A stretch of DNA of 64,000 bases, taken from assembly GCF_004784475.1 (NCBI RefSeq), contig NZ_SRRT01000003.1, forward strand, positions 248,001 through 312,000, given 5' to 3'. This document shows, one piece after another, positions 36,726 through 46,300 of the stretch; the first letter of the stretch is position 1, and each line of letters opens with the position of its first letter. This DNA comes from Streptomyces bauhiniae. GTDB taxonomy: Bacteria; Actinomycetota; Actinomycetes; Streptomycetales; Streptomycetaceae. The notes under the pieces were generated by a model. That model ran no database searches. It saw nothing but the letters and a program-made list of their open reading frames with translations, and had not been told where the DNA came from. The translations under genes were made by a program, and so were the position numbers.

Positions 36726-36825
36726 GCCCCCATGGTGCCAGCCGCACCAGGTCAGGGCGTTACCGGCGCGGCCCGTCTACCCAGCGCGAGACCGAACACA
36801 CAGGTTCATGCCGCCGCCACGCGGT

Positions 36826-36831
36826 TACGTT
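36826..36831 (+). promoter_or_regulatory. -10 box of putative leaderless mscS-like promoter
   Basis: TACGTT ends 7 nt before the ATG at 36839, with only C-rich sequence and no ribosome-binding site between. Confidence 0.5.
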
Positions 36832-36838
36832 CCCCCTC

Positions 36839-37945
36839 ATGGAGAACGTCATCCGGCCCCTGGCCGTGGTCGGCGGTGCCGTCGCGCTCACCGTGCTGCT
36901 CGGCTGGGCCACCGATCTGCTGCTGCGCAAGGCCGACGAACGGCACGGCGAGACCCCGCTGTGGGATCTGCTGCGCCGTTGCCGCATCCCGTACCAGCTC
37001 GTCCTGCTCGCCGCCCTGCTCAGAGGGTCCTACGCCCAGGTGCCGTGGCTGCGCGCCCACCGGGTCGGCATCGGCCAGACCCTGACCCTGGTGCTGATCG
37101 GGTCGACCGCGTGGCTCGTCATCGGCATCGCGGGCGCCGTCGTGGAGACCTCGTACAGCCGCTACGCCCGGATGCACCGGGACGCGGCGCGGGTGCGCCG
37201 GGTGCGCACCCAGGTCACGCTGATCATGCGGGTGGTGTCGGCCACGGTCGGGGTGGTCGCGGTGGCGGCGATGCTGCTGACGTTCCCGGAGATGCGCGCG
37301 GCCGGTGCCTCGCTGCTGGCCTCGGCCGGCATCCTCGGCATCGTGGCCGGTGTCGCGGCCCAGTCCACGCTGGCCAACCTGTTCGCCGGGCTGCAGATCG
37401 CCTTCGGCGACATGGTGCGCATCGGTGACACCGTGGTGGTGGACGGCGAGTGGGGCACCGTCGAGGAGATCACCCTGACCTTCCTGACGGTACGGACCTG
37501 GGACGAGCGCCGGATCACCATGCCGGTCTCCTACTTCACCTCGCGCCCGTTCGAGAACTGGTCGCGCGGCACTCCGCAGATGACCGGCACCGTCTTCTGG
37601 TACCTGGACCACAGTGCGCCGGTGGAGGCGATGCGGGAGAAGCTCCGCGACATCCTGCGCCACTGCGCCGCCTGGGACGGCCGTGCCTACGGCCTGGTGG
37701 TGACCGACACCACCCCGAACACCATCGAGGTGCGCGCCCTGGTGACCGCGAAGGACGCGGACGACATCTGGACGGTCCGGGTCACGGTCCGCGAGCAGCT
37801 CATCGCCTGGCTCTCCGCCGAGCACCCGTACGCGCTCCCCCGCGTCAACACCTCCGACGCGGTCAAGGCCCCCTACCAGATCCCCTCCCCGGACCGGTCC
37901 ACCCTGCGCAAGGCATACGACTTCCCGCGCACCGGCCGGGTCTAG
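36839..37945 (+). CDS. MscS-family mechanosensitive ion channel
   Basis: 368 aa. Four or five membrane helices are followed by the pore-lining helix rich in Gly/Ala (LLASAGILGIVAGVAAQSTLANLFAGLQIAF) and the cytoplasmic beta domain (MVRIGDTVVVDGEWGTVEEITLTFL, RRITMPVSYF). It would open under membrane tension to release solutes in hypo-osmotic shock. The ATG follows a leaderless-type TACGTT box. It converges with the Na+/H+ antiporter gene, another ion-balance gene. Confidence 0.93.
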   Translation: MENVIRPLAVVGGAVALTVLLGWATDLLLRKADERHGETPLWDLLRRCRIPYQLVLLAALLRGSYAQVPWLRAHRVGIGQTLTLVLIGSTAWLVIGIAGAVVETSYSRYARMHRDAARVRRVRTQVTLIMRVVSATVGVVAVAAMLLTFPEMRAAGASLLASAGILGIVAGVAAQSTLANLFAGLQIAFGDMVRIGDTVVVDGEWGTVEEITLTFLTVRTWDERRITMPVSYFTSRPFENWSRGTPQMTGTVFWYLDHSAPVEAMREKLRDILRHCAAWDGRAYGLVVTDTTPNTIEVRALVTAKDADDIWTVRVTVREQLIAWLSAEHPYALPRVNTSDAVKAPYQIPSPDRSTLRKAYDFPRTGRV

Positions 37946-37971
37946 CGGGCCCGAGGGAGCCCGGGGGCGGC

Positions 37972-39558
37972 TCAGCGCAGGCTGCGTACGTCGAGATGGC
38001 GCAGCACCCGGTCCACGATCTCCGGGTCCGCCCCCGGCTCGCTGCGTGCCGCGAGTACCTCGTGGCGGGCGGCGCTCATCATCTCGGACTGGATCTGCCG
38101 CACCCGCTTCAGGCGCCGGGCCCGCTTCTGGTGGGCCTCCCGGCGCTCCTCCTCGCCCATGTCCGGGCTGATGCGGATGCCGATGTCGAAGGCGCGGCGG
38201 AGCATCTGCTCGGACAGCTCCTCGGGGAGGTCCTCGACCTGCTCGATCTCGCGCAGCTTGCGCCGGGCTGCCTTGGTCGCGCGGACCGCCAGCTCCTTCT
38301 CGAAGTCCTTCTCCCGCTCGGAGTCGGCCCGCACCCCGAGCCTGCGCACCAGCGAGGGCAGGGTGAGCCCCTGGAGCACCAGGGTGGCGATGATCACCCC
38401 GAAGGCGATGAAGACGATGATGTCCCGGTCCGGGAAGGGCCCGCCGTCCTCGGTGGTGAGCGGGATGGCGAGGGCCAGCGCCACCGAGGCCACCCCGCGC
38501 ATCCCGGACCACCACATCACCACGGTCTCGCGCCAGCCGACCGGGATCTCCTCGTCGATGTCCCGCCGGGCGTGCAGGCGTTTGGTCAGCCAGGTCGCCG
38601 GCAGCAGCCAGAGGAGGCGGACCAGGATCACCACGGCCGCGACCGCCGCCGCCCAGCCGAGCAGCTCGGCCCAGCGGCCGGAGGCGGTGCGGATGGCGTT
38701 GTGGAGTTCGAGGCCGATCAGCCCGAAGGCGACGCCGGTGACCAGGGTGTCGATGATGTCCCAGAAGGTGTGCCCGGCCAGCCGGGTCATCACGTCGTCG
38801 GCGTCGGTGGCGTACTCGGAGAGGAACAGGGCGGTGGTCAGCACCGCCAGCACGCCCGAGCCGTGCAGCTCCTCGGCGAGCACGTAGGAGGCGTACGGCA
38901 CCAGCAGAGAGAGGCCGATCTGGAGGGTGGCGTCGCCCAGCAGGGACATCAGCTTGTTGGCGCCCCAGCCGAGCGCGAGACCGATGACGACGGCGACGAC
39001 CGCGGAGAGCACCAGGTCCAGCCCGGCCTCCCAGGGCGAGAACTCACCGCTGATCGCGGCGGCGATGGCCACGTGGTAGAGCACGATCGCGGTGACGTCG
39101 TTGAACAGCCCCTCGCCCTCCAGGATGGACACCAGGCGGCGCGGCAGGCCCAGTTGACCGGCGACGGCGGTCGCGGCGACCGGGTCCGGCGGGGCGATCA
39201 GCGCGCCCAGCGCGACGGCGGCGGCGACCGGCAGGCCCGGCACTATGGCGTGCGCGACCGCGGCCACGCAGATCGTGGTTACGAAGACCAGGGCGACGGC
39301 CAGCAGGAAGATCGGCCGGATGTTCGCCGTGAACTGCCGCCAGGAGGTGCGCCGTACGGCCGCGTAGAGCAGCGGCGGCAGCAGGGCGGGCAGGATCAGG
39401 TCGGGCGGGATGTCGACGTTGGGCACGAAGGGCAGCACGGCGAGCACCCCGCCGAACACCGTCATCAGCACCGGCGCGGGGAGGTTGAAGTACTCGCCCA
39501 CCGGCACGCTCACCAGCGCGGCCAGCAGGATCACGAACAACAGGGCAAGCTGATCCAC
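37972..39558 (-). CDS. Na+/H+ antiporter, CPA1 (NhaP/NHE-like) family
   Basis: 528 aa with about twelve membrane helices and a cytoplasmic C-terminal tail of about 110 charged residues. The ion-binding region shows APPDPVAATAVAGQL and EGEGLFNDVTAIVLYHVAI (the conserved ND pair), as in NHE exchangers. It exchanges external H+ for cytoplasmic Na+ or K+, controlling pH and salt. GTG at 39558 has GGAG 8 nt upstream. The tail is rich in Arg/Glu (ARRKLREIEQVEDLPEEL) and may be regulatory. Confidence 0.93.
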   Translation of the reverse strand: MDQLALLFVILLAALVSVPVGEYFNLPAPVLMTVFGGVLAVLPFVPNVDIPPDLILPALLPPLLYAAVRRTSWRQFTANIRPIFLLAVALVFVTTICVAAVAHAIVPGLPVAAAVALGALIAPPDPVAATAVAGQLGLPRRLVSILEGEGLFNDVTAIVLYHVAIAAAISGEFSPWEAGLDLVLSAVVAVVIGLALGWGANKLMSLLGDATLQIGLSLLVPYASYVLAEELHGSGVLAVLTTALFLSEYATDADDVMTRLAGHTFWDIIDTLVTGVAFGLIGLELHNAIRTASGRWAELLGWAAAVAAVVILVRLLWLLPATWLTKRLHARRDIDEEIPVGWRETVVMWWSGMRGVASVALALAIPLTTEDGGPFPDRDIIVFIAFGVIIATLVLQGLTLPSLVRRLGVRADSEREKDFEKELAVRATKAARRKLREIEQVEDLPEELSEQMLRRAFDIGIRISPDMGEEERREAHQKRARRLKRVRQIQSEMMSAARHEVLAARSEPGADPEIVDRVLRHLDVRSLR

Positions 39559-39653
39559 GTAGCGCGCTCCGGAGGTAAACGATCACCGCAAGCCTCCAGC
39601 CTGCCACGCCGGCCGGAAAAGCCCGGTCAACGGCCCGCTCTCGTACGGCAGTC

Positions 39654-40130
39654 CTACGCGGGCCCGAGGGGGCGGCGCATCGCCCGGTGCGCTATCCCGG
39701 CGTCCTGGAACTCCGGGCCGTACGCGGTGTAGCCGAGGCGCTCGTAGAACCCGAGGGCCTGGGTCTGGGCGTGCAGGTCGACGGCGGTGAGGCCGAGGTC
39801 CCGGGCCGCGTCCTCGATGGCCCGCACCAGGGCCGCGCCGACGCCGAGGCCGCGCGCCCGCCGGGTCACCGCGAGCCGGCCCAGCGAGCCCACCGAGGCG
39901 TCCCCGCCGGTCTTGCCCGCGGCCGCCTCGCCGTGCAGCAGCCGGCCGGTGCCCAGCGGTATGCCGTCCGCGCCGATGGCCAGTACGTGCAGGGCGGTGG
40001 CGTCGTGGGCGTCGTACTCGATGTCCTGCGGCACGCCCTGTTCGCCGACGAAGACCTCCTTGCGGACCGCGAAGCACGCCTCGCGGTCGGCGGGGTCCCC
40101 GGCGACCCGGACGGTGTACGGAGTGCTCAC
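39654..40130 (-). CDS. GNAT-family N-acetyltransferase
   Basis: 158 aa. The acetyl-CoA-binding motif A reads [27 protein letters not shown], and motif B includes [17 protein letters not shown]-terminal [20 protein letters not shown] is typical of the ElaA/YjcF-like group. The GTG at 40130 overlaps the pseudouridine synthase stop by 4 bp. The acceptor is unknown. Confidence 0.92.
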   Translation of the reverse strand: MSTPYTVRVAGDPADREACFAVRKEVFVGEQGVPQDIEYDAHDATALHVLAIGADGIPLGTGRLLHGEAAAGKTGGDASVGSLGRLAVTRRARGLGVGAALVRAIEDAARDLGLTAVDLHAQTQALGFYERLGYTAYGPEFQDAGIAHRAMRRPLGPA

Positions 40131-41071
40131 GCGTACGTCTCCTCGCGGACCCGGTCGAGGGCGCGGCTGAGGTCCTCGGGGTAGTCGCTCTCGAACTCGA
40201 CCCACTGGCCGTCCGCCGGGTGCTCGAAGCCGAGCCGGACCGCGTGCAGCCACTGGCGCTCCAGCTTGAGGCGCTTGGCGAGCGTGGGGTCGGCGCCGTA
40301 GGTCAGGTCGCCGACGCAGGGGTGGCGGTGGGCGGCCATGTGGACGCGGATCTGGTGGGTGCGGCCGGTCTCCAGCTTCACGTCCAGCAGGGAGGCGGAG
40401 CGGAACGCCTCGATGAGGTCGTAGTGCGTGACCGAGGGCTTACCCTCGGCGGTGACGGCCCACTTGTAGTCGTGCTGGGGGTGGCGGCCGATGGGGGCGT
40501 CGATCGTGCCGCTCGTGGGGTCCGGGTGGCCCTGGACCAGGGTGTGGTAGCGCTTGTCGACCGTGCGCTCCTTGAACTGGCGCTTGAGCGAGGTGTAGGC
40601 CCGCTCGGACTTGGCGACCACCATCAGGCCGGAGGTGCCCACGTCGAGCCGGTGCACGATGCCCTGGCGCTCGGCGGCGCCGGAGGTGGAGATCCGGTAC
40701 CCGGCGGCGGCGAGACCGCCGATGACGGTGGTGCCGGTCCAGCCGGGCGAGGGGTGCGCGGCCACGCCGACGGGCTTGACGATCACGACCACGTCGTCGT
40801 CGTCGTACACGATCTCCATGCCCTCGACCGGCTCGGCGACGATCTGCACCGGGGCGGGTGCCTGCGGCATCTCCACCTCCAGCCAGGCACCGCCGTGCAC
40901 GCGCTCGGACTTGCCGACCACGGCGCCGTCGACCTGGACCTTGCCGGCCGCGGCCAGCTCGGCCGCCTTCGTGCGGGAGAAGCCGAACATCCGGGAGATG
41001 GCGGCGTCGACGCGCTCGCCCTCCAGGCCGTCGGGCACGGGCAGGGTTCGGATCTCGGGAAACGTGCTCAC
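40127..41071 (-). CDS. rluD: RluA/RluD-family rRNA pseudouridine synthase
   Basis: 314 aa. N-terminal S4 RNA-binding domain ([22 protein letters not shown], then [12 protein letters not shown]), then the catalytic domain with the aspartate in the signature [19 protein letters not shown]. It converts uridines to pseudouridine, most likely in 23S rRNA by analogy with RluD. The GTG start is preceded at 6 nt by CATACT, a possible weak -10 box. Downstream of lspA in the common actinobacterial order lspA-rluD. Confidence 0.93.
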   Translation of the reverse strand: MSTFPEIRTLPVPDGLEGERVDAAISRMFGFSRTKAAELAAAGKVQVDGAVVGKSERVHGGAWLEVEMPQAPAPVQIVAEPVEGMEIVYDDDDVVVIVKPVGVAAHPSPGWTGTTVIGGLAAAGYRISTSGAAERQGIVHRLDVGTSGLMVVAKSERAYTSLKRQFKERTVDKRYHTLVQGHPDPTSGTIDAPIGRHPQHDYKWAVTAEGKPSVTHYDLIEAFRSASLLDVKLETGRTHQIRVHMAAHRHPCVGDLTYGADPTLAKRLKLERQWLHAVRLGFEHPADGQWVEFESDYPEDLSRALDRVREETYA

Positions 41072-41138
41072 CCGTCGAGTATGACGGACGGCCCGGAAGG
41101 CACCGAACGAGCCTGTGGAAAACCGGTGCGGGGGCCCG

Positions 41139-41711
41139 TCAGTCCTTGTGGACGGTGCCGTCCGGGTCCAGGCCGCGGAAGGACAGCAGCACGATCAGGA
41201 TGCCGCCGCAGACGATCGCGGAGTCCGCCAGGTTGAACACGGCGAAGCCACGGGGCGCGATGAAGTCGACGACCTCGCCCTGGAAGACACCGGGGGCGCG
41301 GAAGATCCGGTCGGTGAGGTTGCCGAGGGCGCCGCCGAGCAGCAGGCCGAGCGCGACGGCCCAGGGGAAGCTGTAGAGCTTACGGGAGAGCCGGACGATC
41401 ACCAGGATCACGGCGACCGCGATCACCGTGAAGATGATCGTGAAGGCCGCGCCGAAGCCGAAGGCGGCACCGGGGTTGCGGATGGCGTGCAGCTCCAGGA
41501 GGTCGCCGACCAACTGGATCGGGGCGTGGTGCTCCAGCTTGGCCACCACCAGCAGCTTGCTGCCGAGGTCAAGGGCGTAGGCGAACGCGGCCACCGCGAA
41601 GAGCACGGCGATCCGGCGTCCGCGCCCGGTCCGGGGCGCGGGGGCGCTCGCCCGCTCTCCGCTGTCCTCCGGAGTGTCCGGCGTACCGATGATGCGCTCC
41701 GCCTCTGCCAC
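41139..41711 (-). CDS. lspA: Lipoprotein signal peptidase (signal peptidase II)
   Basis: 190 aa. LspA cuts the signal peptide from diacylglyceryl-modified prelipoproteins, the step after Lgt. Four membrane helices are present, and the catalytic aspartate motifs [13 protein letters not shown] and [20 protein letters not shown] are intact. The N-terminal extension (about 35 residues, Arg/Pro/Ser-rich) is longer than in E. coli and common in actinobacteria. GTG start; a TAGGTT box lies 11 nt upstream and GAGGGAC 4 nt upstream. Confidence 0.96.
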   Translation of the reverse strand: MAEAERIIGTPDTPEDSGERASAPAPRTGRGRRIAVLFAVAAFAYALDLGSKLLVVAKLEHHAPIQLVGDLLELHAIRNPGAAFGFGAAFTIIFTVIAVAVILVIVRLSRKLYSFPWAVALGLLLGGALGNLTDRIFRAPGVFQGEVVDFIAPRGFAVFNLADSAIVCGGILIVLLSFRGLDPDGTVHKD

Positions 41712-41790
41712 GTGAGTCCCTCAACCTAGGTGCCTGACTGAGGAGAGAGTACGGCACGCCCCCGGCGGCGGCGGAGAGCGGACCCGGAGG

Positions 41791-42843
41791 TCAGGAGCGG
41801 CGTTCCTGCTTCTGCTTGCACTCCACGCACAGGGTGGCCCGCGGGAACGCCTGCATGCGGGCCTTGCCGATGGGGTTGCCGCAGTTCTCGCACAGGCCGT
41901 AGGTGCCCGCGTCCAGCCGTTCCAGGGCGCGCTCGGTCTGGCTGAGCATTTCGCGCGCGTTGGCGGCCAGCGCCAGCTCGTGCTCGCGGGTGATGTTCTT
42001 GCTGCCGGTGTCGGCCTCGTCGTCACCGGCGCCGTCCGCCGAGTCGCGCATCAGGCCGACCAGGGACGCCTCCGAGGAGGAGATCTCGGTGCTGAGCCGG
42101 TCCGCCTCGGCGGCCAGCTCCGCGCGCGCCTCGGCGACCTCCTCGGGCGTCCAGGGGTCCTCACCGGGACGTACGGCCAGGTCACCGGGTTCCGCGGCGG
42201 CCAGGCGCGTGCCCGGCAGGGCACCGCCCTCCGCCGTGGCCGTGCCAGGAGTCTTCTTAGCAACCACCCTCGTGGCTCCCGTCTTCTCGGCCGTGCTCTT
42301 CCCGGCCGCCTTCTCGGCGACCGCCTTCTTCGCGGGCGCCTTCTGGGCCGCGGTCTTCTTGGTGCCGGTCTTCTCGGTGGCGCTCTTCTTGGCGACCGCC
42401 TTCTTGCCGGCCGTCTTCTTGGCGGCGAGCTTCTTGGCGGGCGTCTTCGTGGCCGTCTTCGTGGCAGAGGTCCTGGACGCAGCGGTCCTGGAGGCAGCGG
42501 TCTTGGAGGCAGAGGTCTTGGCGGTCTTCTTGGCGGCCGTCTTCCTGGTGGCCGTCTTCTTCGCCGCCGTTCGCCCGGCCGTCGTGCCCTGCGGGGTCGC
42601 CGCCTCGGCTGCGGTGGCCTTGGCGGCCGTCTTCCCTGGAGTCACCGTCTCGCCGCCCGTCTTCTCACCGGCCGTCCGCCCGGCGGACGTCTTCTTGGCC
42701 GTGGTCGTCTTCTTCGCGGCGGGCGCGCGCTTCTCACCTGCGGCTCTCTTCTCGGCGGCGCCCTTGCCGGCAGCTTTGTCCGCCTTTTCGGACCGCCCGC
42801 TCCCCCTTCCTGCCGAACCGCCGGAGGTCTTCTTCGCCACCAT
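41791..42843 (-). CDS. TraR/DksA-type zinc-finger protein with long Lys/Ala-rich N-terminus
   Basis: 350 aa. Residues 1 to about 210 are low-complexity Lys/Ala/Thr (repeats of AAKKTA, AKKTAGKK, ASRTAA), resembling histone H1 or HU tails. The C-terminal 130 residues hold a DksA-like coiled coil (TPEEVAEARAELAAEADRLSTEI) and a C4 zinc finger: LCENCGNPIGKARMQAFP, then LCVECKQ. DksA proteins act with RNA polymerase; the tail suggests nucleic-acid binding. ATG at 42843 has GAAGGGG 8 nt upstream. A TTGCCG-17-TATCGT promoter lies upstream. Confidence 0.85.
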   Translation of the reverse strand: MVAKKTSGGSAGRGSGRSEKADKAAGKGAAEKRAAGEKRAPAAKKTTTAKKTSAGRTAGEKTGGETVTPGKTAAKATAAEAATPQGTTAGRTAAKKTATRKTAAKKTAKTSASKTAASRTAASRTSATKTATKTPAKKLAAKKTAGKKAVAKKSATEKTGTKKTAAQKAPAKKAVAEKAAGKSTAEKTGATRVVAKKTPGTATAEGGALPGTRLAAAEPGDLAVRPGEDPWTPEEVAEARAELAAEADRLSTEISSSEASLVGLMRDSADGAGDDEADTGSKNITREHELALAANAREMLSQTERALERLDAGTYGLCENCGNPIGKARMQAFPRATLCVECKQKQERRS

Positions 42844-42856
42844 GGCCGGGACCCCT

Positions 42857-42868
42857 TCACATATGTGA
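42857..42868 (-). promoter_or_regulatory. Perfect 12-bp palindrome upstream of the DksA-like gene
   Basis: TCACATATGTGA, centred about 19 bp before the ATG and downstream of the predicted transcription start. It could be an operator for a dimeric regulator or part of the 5' leader. No regulator is identified. Confidence 0.4.
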
Positions 42869-42891
42869 GATTGCAGGCGAATCGTGCTGGG

Positions 42892-42920
42892 ACGATAAAT
42901 CGACTTCAGTCCCGCGGCAA
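42892..42920 (-). promoter_or_regulatory. Candidate promoter of the DksA-like gene
   Basis: Minus-strand TTGCCG (42915-42920) and TATCGT (42892-42897) with 17-bp spacing, about 50 bp before the ATG. The boxes fit a housekeeping sigma-factor promoter. Confidence 0.5.
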
Positions 42921-43083
42921 CGGGGCACGCCGCCCGATTCGCCCGCCCCGCGCCCCCCGCGCAGCAGACCTGCATCCGTTGTGCCCAGCTCCCCGGCCCG
43001 TAACCCGTCACTCCCGCCCCCGCCGCCGTTCGGGTCACACCACCGGCCCGGAAAAGCGGTCGGCCGCTGTCCGCCCGGCGCCG

Positions 43084-43089
43084 TACACT
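43084..43089 (+). promoter_or_regulatory. -10 box of the ileS leader promoter
   Basis: TACACT would place the transcription start at about 43096, at the base of T-box Stem I. No convincing -35 box is seen. The stretch 42921-43083 shows no gene or clear element; it is the C/G-rich gap between the divergent promoters. Confidence 0.45.
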
Positions 43090-43095
43090 GGGCGG

Positions 43096-43383
43096 AGCGA
43101 GAAGCGTGGATGGGGACGAGTAGCGTCGTAACGCAGCCCAGAGCGAGCCGGGGTCGGTGGAAGCCCGGTGGCGAGCGCGATGTGAAGATCACCCCGGAGC
43201 CGCCGGAGGAAAGCCCCTCGGGGCGAGTAGAACCGGCTTCGCGACCCCAATGAGGGGGCTCACCGCCGGACGTACCCCGGTGGCGGGCCAAGGAGGGTGG
43301 TACCGCGGGAGCGCGCCGCACACGGCGTGAACAGGAAGAACGCTCTCGTCCCTCCGACGGAAGGCAGCAAGTTCCGTTGGAGG
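43096..43383 (+). promoter_or_regulatory. T-box riboswitch controlling ileS, translational type
   Basis: The leader has the T-box sequence AGGGTGGTACCGCG at 43294-43307; its UGGU bulge complements the ACCA end of tRNA-Ile. Stem I shows the distal-loop motif GGTCGGTGGAAGCC (43154 onward) and a specifier-loop context GTGAAGATCACC with Ile codon ATC at 43189-43191. The 3' end is not a terminator. Instead a 12-bp hairpin (43351-43362 with 43372-43383, one G-U) traps the ribosome-binding site GGAGG (43379-43383). The same CCCTCC can pair with AGGAGGG beside the T-box, freeing the ribosome site when uncharged tRNA-Ile binds. This matches translational T-boxes known for actinobacterial ileS. Confidence 0.93.
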
Positions 43384-43393
43384 ATGCCCGCAG

Positions 43394-46300
43394 ATGACAG
43401 CGCCGACGTACCGCCAGGTGCCCGCCCAGGTCGACCTGCCCGCGCTTGAGCACGCCGTGCTCGACTTCTGGCGCGACCAGAAGATCTTCGCCAAGACCCT
43501 GGAGCAGTCCGAGGGCCGCCCCGAGTGGGTGTTCTACGAGGGCCCGCCGACCGCGAACGGCATGCCGGGCGCCCACCACATCGAGGCCCGCGTCTTCAAG
43601 GACGTCTTCCCCCGCTTCCGCACCATGCGCGGCTACCACGTCGGCCGCAAGGCGGGCTGGGACTGCCACGGGCTCCCGGTCGAGCTGGCCGTGGAGAAGG
43701 AGCTGGGCTTCTCCGGCAAGAAGGACATCGAGGCGTACGGCATCGCCGAGTTCAACGCCAAGTGCCGCGAGTCGGTGACCCGGCACACGGACGCCTTCGC
43801 CGAGCTGACGACCCGCATGGGGTACTGGACGGACCTCGAGGACCCGTACCGCACCATGGACCCCGAGTACATCGACTCGGTGTGGTGGTCGCTGAAGCAG
43901 ATCTTCGACAAGGGCCTGCTGGTCCAGGACCACCGCGTCGCCCCCTGGTGTCCCCGCTGCGGCACCGGCCTCTCCGACCACGAGCTGGCCCAGGGCTACG
44001 AGACGGTCGTCGACCCCTCCGTCTACGTCCGCTTCCCCCTCACTTCCGGCCCGCTGGCCGGCGAGGCGTCCCTGCTGGTGTGGACGACGACCCCGTGGAC
44101 CCTGGTGTCCAACACGGCCGTCGCCGCCCACCCGGACGTCACCTACGTCGTCGCCACCGACGGCACGGAGAAGGTCGTCGTCGCCGAGCCGCTGGTGGAG
44201 AAGGCCCTCGGCGAGGGCTGGGAGACCACCGGCCAGTCCTTCACCGGCGCCGAGATGGAGCGCTGGACCTACCAGCGCCCCTTCGAGCTGGTCGAGTTCC
44301 CGGAACCGGCGCACTACGTGGTCAACGCGGAGTACGTCACCACCGAGGACGGCACCGGTCTGGTCCACCAGTCCCCCGCCTTCGGTGAGGACGACCTCAA
44401 GGTCTGCCGCGCCTACGGCCTGCCGGTGATCAACCCGGTCCGCCCCGACGGCACCTTCGAGGAGGACGTCCCGCTGGTCGGCGGCGTCTTCTTCAAGAAG
44501 GCCGACGAGCGGCTCACCGAGGACCTGCGCGAGCGCGGCCTGCTCTTCCGCCACCTGCCCTACGAGCACAGCTACCCGCACTGCTGGCGCTGCCACACCG
44601 CGCTGCTGTACTACGCCCAGCCGTCCTGGTACATCCGCACCACCGCCGTCAAGGACCGGATGCTCGCGGAGAACGAGGGCACCAACTGGTTCCCGGAGAC
44701 GGTCAAGCACGGCCGCTTCGGCGACTGGCTGAGCAACAACATCGACTGGGCGCTCTCCCGCAACCGCTACTGGGGCACCCCGCTGCCCGTCTGGACCTGC
44801 GACAACGACCACCTCACGGTCGTGGGCTCCCGCGCCGAGCTGAGCGAGCTGACCGGCACCGACCAGTCGGGCCTGGACCCGCACCGCCCGTACATCGACG
44901 CGGTGACCTTCCCCTGCCCCCAGTGCGGCGACACCGCCACCCGCGTGCCCGAGGTCATCGACGCCTGGTACGACTCGGGTTCGATGCCGTTCGCGCAGTG
45001 GGGCTACCCGCACAAGAACAAGGAGCTGTTCGAGAGCCGGTACCCGGCGCAGTTCATCTCCGAGGCCATCGACCAGACCCGCGGCTGGTTCTACACCCTG
45101 ATGGCCATCGGCACCCTGGTGTTCGACGAGTCCTCCTACGAGAACGTCGTGTGCCTCGGCCACATCCTCGCCGAGGACGGCCGCAAGATGTCCAAGCACC
45201 TGGGCAACACCCTGGAGCCCATCCCGCTGATGGACCAGCACGGCGCGGACGCGGTGCGCTGGTTCATGGCGGCCGGCGGCTCCCCCTGGGCGGCCCGCCG
45301 GGTCGGCCACGGCACCATCCAGGAGGTCGTCCGCAAGACGCTCCTCACCTACTGGAACACCGTCGCCTTCCAGGCCCTGTACGCCCGCACCGCCGGCTGG
45401 GCCCCGAGCGAGGCGGACCCGGCCCCGGCCGACCGCCCGCTGCTGGACCGCTGGCTGCTGTCCGAACTCCACGCCCTCACCGACCAGGTGACCAAGGCGC
45501 TGGAGGCGTACGACACCCAGCGCGCCGGCAAGCTGCTCTCCGCCTTCGTGGACGACCTGTCCAACTGGTACGTGCGCCGCTCGCGCCGCCGGTTCTGGCA
45601 GGGCGACAAGGCCGCGCTGCGCACGTTGCACGAGGTGGTGCAGACGGTCACCCAGCTCATGGCTCCGATCACCCCGTTCATCGCCGAGCGGGTCTGGCAG
45701 GACCTGATCGTCCCCGTGACCCCGGACGCCCCGGAGTCGGTCCACCTCTCCACCTGGCCGGAGGCCGACCTGTCGGCGATCGACCCGGAGCTGTCGAAGC
45801 GGATGGTGCTGGTGCGGCGGCTGGTGGAGCTGGGCCGCGCCACGCGTGCCGAGTCGGGCGTGAAGACGCGTCAGCCGCTGTCCCGCGCGCTGGTCGGCGC
45901 GGCCGGCTTCGACACCCTCGGCGCGGAGCTGCGCGCGCAGATCACCGAGGAGCTGAACGTCGAGTCCCTGGCCTCGCTGTCCGAGGTCGGCGGCTCGCTG
46001 GTGGACACCACCGCGAAGGCCAACTTCCGGGCGCTGGGGAAGCGGTTCGGCAAGCGGGTGCAGGACGTGGCCAAGGCGGTCGCCGCCGCCGACGCCGCCG
46101 CGCTGTCGCTCGCGCTGCGCGAGGGCACGGCCTCGGTGGAGGTCGACGGGGAGACGGTCGCTCTCGCCCCGGACGAGGTGATCATCACGGAGACGCCGCG
46201 TGAGGGGTGGTCGGTGGCGTCCGACTCCGGTGCGACGGTGGCGCTGGATCTGGAGATCACGGAGGAGCTGCGGCAGGCGGGGCTCGCTCGGGATGCGATC

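Noticed and set aside
42100..42840. Separate repeat element or mobile DNA in the Lys/Ala-rich stretch
   Set aside because: It is the in-frame low-complexity N-terminus of the DksA-like protein.
43351..43383. Rho-independent terminator in the ileS leader
   Set aside because: The hairpin covers GGAGG and is followed by the start codon, not by a U-run, so it is better read as a ribosome-site sequestering stem.
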